Shown in pieces: positions 57,730 to 64,000 of a stretch of 64,000 nt of DNA (within the stretch, counting starts at the first letter, position 1; each line of letters starts with the position of its first letter). The position numbers were made by a program, and so were the translations under genes. The stretch spans positions 1,814,501 to 1,878,500 of the forward strand of contig NZ_CP032311.1 of the NCBI RefSeq assembly GCF_004803755.1, given 5' to 3'. The notes under the pieces were generated by a model. That model was not told the origin of the DNA and ran no database searches. It was given only the letters and a program-made list of their open reading frames with translations. This stretch comes from Pseudomonas sp. DG56-2 (lineage in GTDB: Bacteria > Pseudomonadota > Gammaproteobacteria > Pseudomonadales > Pseudomonadaceae).

Positions 57730-59616
57730 TTAAATTTTGAAGCTGTCGACCAGTTGCTTGAGGCGACCTGCCTGTTGGGCCAGGGCATCGCAGTGAAGCA
57801 GGGTGTCATTGAGGTTGGCCACGCCTTGCTGGTTCAACACGTTGATTTGGGTGATGTCCAGGTTAAGGCTTTCGACCACGGCAGTCTGCTCTTCGGTCGC
57901 GGCGGCCACCGACTGGTTCATGCCGTCGATTTCGCCAATACGCTGGGTAACGCTGCTCAGGCGTTCACCGGCCTGGTTGGCAACCGATACGCTTTCCTCG
58001 CTCGAGACCTGGCTGGCGTTCATGTTATGCACCGCCTCGCGGGAACCGACCTGCAGGGTGGTGATCATTTTGTGAATCTCTTCGGCCGACTCCTGGGTGC
58101 GGTGGGCCAGGTTGCGAACCTCATCGGCGACCACGGCAAAACCGCGGCCGGCTTCGCCAGCGCGGGCAGCTTCGATCGCCGCGTTGAGGGCCAGCAGGTT
58201 GGTCTGCTGGGAGATACCCTTGATCACATCGAGAATCTGCCCGATGTCGTCGGTGCTGGCATTGAGGGTTTCGATCTGTTCGCAGGATTCGCTGATTTTC
58301 TGCGACAGTGAGGTCATCGCGGCGATGGTTTCCTGCACCACCTGGCGACCGTCGTTGGCTTGTTCGCTGGCACCGCTGGCGTGTTGCGAGGCATCGGCGG
58401 CGTTGCGCGCGATTTCCTGGGTAGCGGCACCGAGCTCGTTGATGGCAGCGGCCACGCTGTTGGTGCGCATGCTTTGTTCTTCGGAACCGACAATCGAGGC
58501 GTTGGACGCACTCATCACGCGCTCCGAAAGGTCATGCACCTGGCGGGTGGCCGAGGATACTTCGGCAATCGAGGCATGAATACGCTCGACGAACTGGTTG
58601 AACGCACCCGCCAGTTCGCCGAATTCGTCCTTGTTTTCCACTACCAGGCGGCGGGTCAGGTCACCTTCTCCTTGGGCGATGTCCTTCATGGCGCGGCCCA
58701 TGGTGGTCAGCGGACGCATCAGCACCGGAATCAGCAGGCTCAGCAGGCCAGCAATAGCGGCAACGGCAATGAGCATGGCAATGATGGCAGAGGTGCGGAA
58801 CTGGCTGAGGGCGACGTAGGCTTTGTCCTTGTCGATAGACAGGCCGATGTACCAGTCGGCGGAAGGCAGGCCGCTGACCGGCGCGAACGAGATGATTCGC
58901 GCTTCGCCGCCCAGGTTCACGTCGTGAATACCTGGTGCCACTTGCAGGTTGCTACCAGGGTAGATGTCCTTGAGGTTTTTCATCACCTGGTCTTTGTTCG
59001 GGCTGACGATAACCTGGCCATTGCGATCAGCCAGGAACGCGTGGCCGATGCCACCGAAGTCCACCGCGTTGATGATATCGACCAGACTCGCCAGGCTCAG
59101 GTCGCCGCCGACTACGCCGAGCAGTTCACCGCTGGCGTTGCTTTTCACCGGCATGGCAATCGTTACGACCAAACCACCGACTGCGGCCATGTAGGGTGGC
59201 GTCAGCATAGGCTGGTTGGCGGCCACGGCAGCGGTGTACCAAGGGCGCTGGCGTGGGTCGTAGCCATCAGGCATTTTTGCGTCCGGACGCTGGGTGAATA
59301 CACCGTTGGCCTGGCCCACGTAGGTGAACTGGAAGTTGCTGGTGAGCGAACGCTGGTCGACAAGGCCGGCGAAGTCGGCGTTGGCACCCTGATGGGCAAC
59401 GTTCTGGGCCAGGTTCTCAAGCACCAGAATGCGGCCGCTCATCCAGTTCTGCACGCTGCTGGCGGTCAATGCACCGGCCTGTTTGACCGATGACTCGATG
59501 TTCTGCCGGATGGTGTTGCGTTGCAGGTAGTCGTTGTAGAGGGTGAACAAAGCAAATGCCAGAACCACGACGCCGCAGGCGCACAGCAGGATCTTGTGGC
59601 GAAATTTCAGGTTCAT
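57730..59616 (-). CDS. dCache chemoreceptor, predicted amino-acid sensor
   Basis: A 628-residue methyl-accepting chemotaxis protein: TM1 (about 9-28), periplasmic dCache_1 domain (about 35-275), TM2 (about 280-300), HAMP, and the signalling domain ([23 protein letters not shown] by position near 505). The amino-acid-binding motif of dCache receptors is present: Y119, R124, W126, Y127, Y142 and D172, close to the numbering in PctA. It ends with no CheR-binding pentapeptide (QLVDSFKI). Confidence 0.9.
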   Translation of the reverse strand: MNLKFRHKILLCACGVVVLAFALFTLYNDYLQRNTIRQNIESSVKQAGALTASSVQNWMSGRILVLENLAQNVAHQGANADFAGLVDQRSLTSNFQFTYVGQANGVFTQRPDAKMPDGYDPRQRPWYTAAVAANQPMLTPPYMAAVGGLVVTIAMPVKSNASGELLGVVGGDLSLASLVDIINAVDFGGIGHAFLADRNGQVIVSPNKDQVMKNLKDIYPGSNLQVAPGIHDVNLGGEARIISFAPVSGLPSADWYIGLSIDKDKAYVALSQFRTSAIIAMLIAVAAIAGLLSLLIPVLMRPLTTMGRAMKDIAQGEGDLTRRLVVENKDEFGELAGAFNQFVERIHASIAEVSSATRQVHDLSERVMSASNASIVGSEEQSMRTNSVAAAINELGAATQEIARNAADASQHASGASEQANDGRQVVQETIAAMTSLSQKISESCEQIETLNASTDDIGQILDVIKGISQQTNLLALNAAIEAARAGEAGRGFAVVADEVRNLAHRTQESAEEIHKMITTLQVGSREAVHNMNASQVSSEESVSVANQAGERLSSVTQRIGEIDGMNQSVAAATEEQTAVVESLNLDITQINVLNQQGVANLNDTLLHCDALAQQAGRLKQLVDSFKI

Positions 59617-59775
59617 GTTGCGAGACCTTTAGCCAGTAAGGAGGAGTGCCGAGCGGTGCTTTTGGCGTTGCTCGTACCTGTCGATGAGGCTATCGGCCGC
59701 AGTCTGGAAAAATTGAAAGTCAGAATGCCGCAGGGGAACGTCAGGTTTATTCTGCCAGTGGTGCCGGGTAAACCC

Positions 59776-60657
59776 TTATGCGCCGAGCATCCTGACCAGT
59801 TCTTGCGCCGCTTTCTGCAGGGGGTGGCTTTGCCGCCAAAAGGCATGCACGGGCAGTTGCAGTTCGTTGCGGGTGTTGTTGAAATCCAGGCGCAGCAAGC
59901 GTCCGGCCTTGAGGAGCGGAGCAACCCGTGACAACGGAAAATCGCCCCAGCCCAGGCCCGCCTCTACCATCTCCAAGGCCATGCTCAAACTATCGGTGCG
60001 CCACTGGGCTTTGCCGATCAGTGCGCGTGTATCGGTGATCGGCAGATCGTGGCTGGCTATCAGGATTTGCCGGACATTGACCAAGTCTTCGAGGTAGGCA
60101 ATTTGCCGGGGGTGGTGCGCAAGGGCAGGGTGCTGCGGCGAGATAACTGCCACCAATGACTCCATGCCGATATTCTGGAAGCGTTGCTGCGGATCGACGG
60201 TCAATCCGGCAAAAGCCAGGCACAAACTGACTCGCCCCTGCTGCAGCAACTGTAGGGCCTGCTCCTGTGGGGCGTTGAGGATTTCGATGTCCAGTAATGG
60301 GTAGCGTTCGCTGACGGCTTTGATCGCGGTCAGTAGTGGACGGTGATCGATGTCCGGGACCACGCTGATTGCCAGCGTGCTCTCCAATCCCAGAGACAGC
60401 TCAAGGGCATGTACCTGCAGCAGCTCCAGTTGCCCAGCGATCATGCGTGCATGGGGTTCGAGGGCTTGGGCCAGGGCGGTCGGACGGGTTTCTCGATGCG
60501 TGCGTTCGAACAGCGGATAGCCCAATTCCGCCTCCAGGTTGCCAATCGCCATGCTTATGGCCGAGGGCACCCGGCCCAAGGCACGCGCAGCGGCAGAGAA
60601 CGAGCCACGATCAAGTACGGCAAGGAAAAGCTCGATGTTGTCACTGGAGAAATTCAA
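59776..60657 (-). CDS. LysR-family regulator, divergent from PACE gene
   Basis: A 293-residue LysR protein (NIELFLAVLDRGSFSAAARA helix-turn-helix). It is divergent from a PACE-type efflux gene, the usual layout in which the LysR protein controls the pump gene (as AceR/AceI in Acinetobacter). Confidence 0.88.
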   Translation of the reverse strand: MNFSSDNIELFLAVLDRGSFSAAARALGRVPSAISMAIGNLEAELGYPLFERTHRETRPTALAQALEPHARMIAGQLELLQVHALELSLGLESTLAISVVPDIDHRPLLTAIKAVSERYPLLDIEILNAPQEQALQLLQQGRVSLCLAFAGLTVDPQQRFQNIGMESLVAVISPQHPALAHHPRQIAYLEDLVNVRQILIASHDLPITDTRALIGKAQWRTDSLSMALEMVEAGLGWGDFPLSRVAPLLKAGRLLRLDFNNTRNELQLPVHAFWRQSHPLQKAAQELVRMLGA

Positions 60658-60683
60658 AGGGTACTTCCTGTTGTCAGTAAAAT

Positions 60684-60708
60684 TGATAGCTGCTGACTTT
60701 TTCTATCA
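60684..60708. promoter_or_regulatory. Candidate LysR-type operator
   Basis: TGATAG-N13-CTATCA (60684-60689, 60703-60708) in the gap between the LysR and PACE genes; contains the T-N11-A-like spacing of LysR sites. Confidence 0.5.
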
Positions 60709-60782
60709 GAAATATTGACGCACTCTTGCGCGCCTCTGCAACCCGGATGGGCTGCGTTTGATGACGAAATTGAGGTGGTAAC

Positions 60783-61229
60783 GTGCAAGGGGTGAAACGC
60801 AAACTGGTCTATGTGAGCGCTTATGAAGCAATTGGCCTGTGCATGTCGACCTTGGGCCTGGCCTATTTGTCGGATACGGCGCCAAGCAATACCGGCCCGC
60901 TGGCGGTGATGATCACCACCATCGCCATGGCCTGGAACTTCATCTACAACACGCTGTTCGAGTATTGGGAAAGCAGTCAGGTAAAGCGTGGGCGCAGCGT
61001 TGCCCGGCGCGTGGCGCATGCCATCGGTTTTCAGCTGACATTAGTGGTTTACCTGATCCCGCTGATTGCCTGGTGGCTGGACATGAGTCTGGTCGAAGCC
61101 TTCCTGGTGGACCTGGCTTTCATCATTCTGATTCCTTGCTACACCTTTGTGTACAACTGGCTGTTCGATCGCATTTTTGGCCTGCCGACCTCTGCTCAGG
61201 CGGTAAATGACAATCGCGCTGTCGCTTGA
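60783..61229 (+). CDS. PACE-family multidrug efflux transporter
   Basis: A 148-residue protein with four membrane segments and two BTP domains (KLVYVSAYEAIGLCMSTLGL with the conserved acidic residue; GFQLTLVVYLIPLIAWWLD). PACE proteins export chlorhexidine, acriflavine and polyamines. Start GTG (60783). A convergent lipoprotein gene ends only 6 bases on. Confidence 0.9.
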   Translation: MQGVKRKLVYVSAYEAIGLCMSTLGLAYLSDTAPSNTGPLAVMITTIAMAWNFIYNTLFEYWESSQVKRGRSVARRVAHAIGFQLTLVVYLIPLIAWWLDMSLVEAFLVDLAFIILIPCYTFVYNWLFDRIFGLPTSAQAVNDNRAVA

Positions 61230-61235
61230 GGCCGG

Positions 61236-62279
61236 TTACGGCGCCGGCAGCACAATACGTAGCGAACCGCTGTCGGGTTCAATGCCCATACGCCGGGTGC
61301 CGAGCAGGCCTTCCTCGATCTCGCCGGACAAGTAATACACCCCGGCCATGGCGCCAGTCTTGCGGTTGTCCATCAGCTCTCGCCATTCCTCATTGAGCGC
61401 AACATTGAGGATCACCCGCAGTTGCTCGATCATGGCGGGCTGTTCCTGATTGTGGGTGATGACGCCATAGCCCGCCGCGGCCACTGAGATCAGTGAGCCG
61501 GCAACGCGGCCAACCGCCGTTGCCACTGCGCTGGCGATACCGCGCGGCGCCAGGGTTGCGCCGAGTTTTTCACTGGCCTGTTGGGCCACCGAGGATAGGC
61601 CGACATCCGAGCGTTGGGTGCCAGCGCGCACTGTACTGTGCATATGCCCGACCAAGGCGGCATAAGCGGGTTGCTCGGCAAGCGGTTTGCTGAAAAGCAA
61701 CTGGTAGAGCGAGGCATTGCGCGCGGCCGGCGGCCCGAGGTTAATCGCCTGGATTCGCGTCAGGCGTAGATTAAACTGCTGCGCCGGTGCGCGATAACGC
61801 TGGGCAATTTGCTGCAATTGCTGGCCCAGTAGCTGGATATACAGTTCCATGGCGCGATCACGAATCCCTTCGGGGTCGATTTCCTTGGCGACCTGGTCGA
61901 GCACCTGGCGGTGATACTGCTCTTGCAGATAAAGCGCCAGGCGCTTCTCTGGCGGGTCTTTACCATCGCCACTGTTCATTTTGTACCAAGCGACTTTCAT
62001 GGTCAGCCACTGCTGGGTCCAGTAACCAGTGAACCAGGGAATGAACTCGCTTTCGGTGAACTGCTGCACGCGATCCCTCCATACGCGCATGGAGCGTCGG
62101 GCATAGTCGTTGACTGAACTGGTACTGGCCAGGGAGGCCTGGATGATTTCCCGGTCGATCTGCTCCCAGGTGGCAGGGCTCAGTTGCACCGGGGGAGGTT
62201 CGACGGGCTTTTGTCGCGAGGCGCAACCGCTTAGTGCAAGCAGAATCACCAACAGAAAGAGAAGGGCACGGGGGGTCAC
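61236..62279 (-). CDS. Predicted lipoprotein, function unknown
   Basis: A 347-residue protein with a lipoprotein signal (MTPRALLFLLVILLALSGCA, lipobox LSGC). The mature part is helical (TWEQIDREIIQASLASTSSV; a WYKMN segment) with a small hydrophobic glycine/alanine-rich stretch at about 240-265, which could insert in a membrane. No family is recognised. Confidence 0.75.
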   Translation of the reverse strand: MTPRALLFLLVILLALSGCASRQKPVEPPPVQLSPATWEQIDREIIQASLASTSSVNDYARRSMRVWRDRVQQFTESEFIPWFTGYWTQQWLTMKVAWYKMNSGDGKDPPEKRLALYLQEQYHRQVLDQVAKEIDPEGIRDRAMELYIQLLGQQLQQIAQRYRAPAQQFNLRLTRIQAINLGPPAARNASLYQLLFSKPLAEQPAYAALVGHMHSTVRAGTQRSDVGLSSVAQQASEKLGATLAPRGIASAVATAVGRVAGSLISVAAAGYGVITHNQEQPAMIEQLRVILNVALNEEWRELMDNRKTGAMAGVYYLSGEIEEGLLGTRRMGIEPDSGSLRIVLPAP

Positions 62280-62388
62280 AAGCGCTACCCCCTTGCGACA
62301 GGATTATCTCTCAATATTTTTCAGTATAGGCAGTTGCCGAGGTGCAGGCGCGAGCCGCAGCCGGGGATAGACGAACAGCGTGCGCATT

Positions 62389-63090
62389 TCAGTCGCCAAC
62401 CACAGACTGCAGATCGAGTTTGGCTTCGATATGGTCCAGATGCTCGTGCATGAGGGTCAGGGCAGCACTGGCATCACCCTGCTCCAGAGCATCGATGATG
62501 GCCGCATGTTCTTGCCAGGCGCAGTGACTGCAGGGACGCGTTTCGTATTGGGCGATGATCAATGAGGTCTGTGGTACCAAGCCATTGAGAAAGCGGGTCA
62601 GTGGGGCATTGTTGGCGATCTCCGCCAGTTTCAGGTGGAATTCACCGCCCAGGCGAATGGCCGTGCAGCGCTGGCCTTGCTCATGGTGCTGGCGTTCACG
62701 GGCGACCAGTTCGCGCAATTGGCGGATCTTGGCCGGTCGCGAGCGTTGTGCCGCCAGGGTGATCAACGTGGTTTCGGCCAGGCGTCGGGCGCTGAGGATT
62801 TGTCGCGCCTGTTGTGGGTCAGGCGCGGCCAGACGGGCGGTATGGCTGGGGCGCTGGACGATTACCTGTTGATCGCACAAGCGGCCCAACACCCGGCGAA
62901 TCACCGTGCGGCTGACGCCGAACGCTTCACCCAGTGCCTGTTCAGGCAAGGCACTGCCCGGTGCCAGGCGCTGTTCAAGAATCGCATCGAACAGGCGCGG
63001 ATAGATCTGCTCGGCTGACAGGCGCACTTCGCCGTGGGCAAGCAGGACAGGCAGGGCGGTCACAGACGCTTGGGCGCTGGTGTTCATCAA
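62389..63090 (-). CDS. GntR-family regulator (FCD type)
   Basis: A 233-residue GntR/FadR-type regulator: winged helix (AEQIYPRLFDAILEQRLAPG, GEAFGVSRTVIRRVLGRLCD) and an FCD ligand domain with the histidine/acidic metal site (GGEFHLKLAEIA, WQEHAAIIDALEQGD). It is immediately downstream of a second FCD regulator (13 bases) in the same direction. Confidence 0.88.
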   Translation of the reverse strand: MMNTSAQASVTALPVLLAHGEVRLSAEQIYPRLFDAILEQRLAPGSALPEQALGEAFGVSRTVIRRVLGRLCDQQVIVQRPSHTARLAAPDPQQARQILSARRLAETTLITLAAQRSRPAKIRQLRELVARERQHHEQGQRCTAIRLGGEFHLKLAEIANNAPLTRFLNGLVPQTSLIIAQYETRPCSHCAWQEHAAIIDALEQGDASAALTLMHEHLDHIEAKLDLQSVVGD

Positions 63091-63103
63091 TGCTCTCCTG
63101 GGG

Positions 63104-63808
63104 TCAGATGACCGGATGTTCGTCCGGGATATTCAGTTCGATACCCATGCGCCGACCTTCCTGGAGTATGTGGTGGCGCATTTGCGCGCTGGCCTGGGCG
63201 CTGTTCTTGTTGCGAATGGCGCGTACCACTGCTTCGTTTTCCTCCAGGCGCGCCGCCAGGTGCTCAGGAGAGTTGCGCAACACCGCAGCACTTTGCTTGA
63301 GGGCATTGCTGGTCTGTTGCACCACACTCTGGAAAATCGGGTTGGCAGTGAGGGTGAACAGCTCTTCATGGAAGGCGATGTAGGCATTGACCCCAGCTTC
63401 GCTGTCTTGCGCGTCGAGGGCTTCGCGCATGTCCATCAGGGTCAGGCGTAGCTGGCCGATTTCCTTGCTGCTCACAGACTGGGCCACCAGGCCGACGATG
63501 AACGGCTCCAGGGTGTAGCGCAGTTGCAGGACATCCTCCAGGCTGGCTTCTGCCACCGCGGACTGTGGTGTGGCACTTTCGGCCAGCTCGGCGTCCAGCA
63601 CCAATACGCCTTTACCAGGCATCGAACGCACCAGACCGAGGGTCTCCAGGACGGTTACCGCTTCTCGCAGGCTGGGTCGGCTGATACCCAATTGTTCGGC
63701 CAACTCGCGCTGGCCCGGAAGCATGTCGCCGGAGCGCCATTGACCTCGGGCCAGGGCTTGGCGAAGTTTTTCCACTACCGAATTCACTACAGTCGATGAA
63801 GTAATCAC
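63104..63808 (-). CDS. GntR-family regulator (FCD type)
   Basis: A 234-residue FadR/PdhR-like GntR protein: helix-turn-helix (LPGQRELAEQLGISRPSLRE) and FCD domain (FHEELFTLTANPIFQSVVQQ, EENEAVVRAIRNKN). It lies before the other GntR gene and downstream of the partial gene at the right edge. Confidence 0.88.
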   Translation of the reverse strand: MITSSTVVNSVVEKLRQALARGQWRSGDMLPGQRELAEQLGISRPSLREAVTVLETLGLVRSMPGKGVLVLDAELAESATPQSAVAEASLEDVLQLRYTLEPFIVGLVAQSVSSKEIGQLRLTLMDMREALDAQDSEAGVNAYIAFHEELFTLTANPIFQSVVQQTSNALKQSAAVLRNSPEHLAARLEENEAVVRAIRNKNSAQASAQMRHHILQEGRRMGIELNIPDEHPVI

Positions 63809-63845
63809 TGTTCACTCCATGAGAACACTTGCATGGTTTGCTCCT

Positions 63846-63872
63846 GTGGCCGGCACCCTTGGCGCCGGCCAC
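63846..63872. terminator. Hairpin after the right-edge gene
   Basis: GTGGCCGGC / GCCGGCCAC (9 bp, 9-base loop); no T-run in the minus direction. Confidence 0.5.
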
Positions 63873-63877
63873 TTCAC

Positions 63878-64000
63878 TCAGAACTCTTGTTGGTGGGCGT
63901 GGGGTGTCTTGCGTTGGGCAAAACCAAAACCCTGTTTACCGGCCAGCACATTATTGGCCCGCTCCATGTCGATATCACCTTCCCAACGGCCGATGGCTAC
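63878..64000 (-). CDS. Unidentified gene, 3' end only
   Basis: Forty residues reading in from the window edge (VAIGRWEGDIDMERANNVLA to QQEF) followed by TGA. The frame is open through the edge. The family is not recognised. It precedes the two GntR regulators on the same strand and may be their target or neighbour. Confidence 0.65.
   Translation of the reverse strand, partial: VAIGRWEGDIDMERANNVLAGKQGFGFAQRKTPHAHQQEF

Overview
The window looks like chromosomal DNA of a Pseudomonas of the P. putida group. The order fadBA, topA, sulA-lexA, psrA, nagZ, mfd, gap, sthA, lolCDE, queF, mlaA, rssB-rssC, tal, dusA matches the conserved Pseudomonas backbone. The G+C-rich codon usage and REP-like palindromes fit as well. 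No rRNA, tRNA or CRISPR array was found.

Backbone (1-39024). The 3' part of fadB, then fadA (beta-oxidation), a DUF1653 gene and topA come first. A damage-response block follows: sulA and lexA as an operon behind two LexA boxes, beside the fatty-acid-responsive regulator psrA with its own operators. Next are an L,D-transpeptidase and nagZ (cell-wall metabolism and recycling), and an opposite-strand operon mfd, csiV-like, SWIM/SNF2 helicase. A long-form gap gene, an apbE gene standing without nqr genes, and sthA come next, then a GDPD, a PilZ protein and the lipoprotein exporter lolCDE. A copper locus (cinS-cinR divergent from cinA-queF) is followed by DUF4404, a HAD-fold pseudoenzyme, mlaA, the partner-switch pair rssB-rssC, a PhoD-like phosphatase, tal and dusA.

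Accessory segment (39025-43500). The 5' end of dusA abuts a decayed prophage: a truncated tyrosine-recombinase N-terminus and a frameshifted, nonsense-interrupted DNA adenine methylase. An AT-richer stretch with a 51-bp tandem repeat comes next, then two unrelated GNAT genes, a DUF2199 gene and fragments. This is the least ordinary part of the window.

Right part (43500-64000). An iron-uptake unit (FecI-type sigma factor, FecR-type anti-sigma factor, TonB-dependent receptor) precedes an orphan hcp gene (type VI secretion) with a sigma-54-like promoter and a perfect 18-bp-stem hairpin upstream. Then come a LysR regulator, an Aer-type aerotaxis receptor, an unrecognised membrane protein and a TSUP transporter. 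A probable amino-acid oxidation module follows (XRE-cupin regulator, FAD oxidoreductase, RidA, YkvI-like transporter). After it lies a chemoreceptor carrying the dCache amino-acid-binding motif. The window ends with a LysR/PACE-efflux divergent pair, a lipoprotein, two tandem FCD-type GntR regulators and the 3' end of an unidentified gene.
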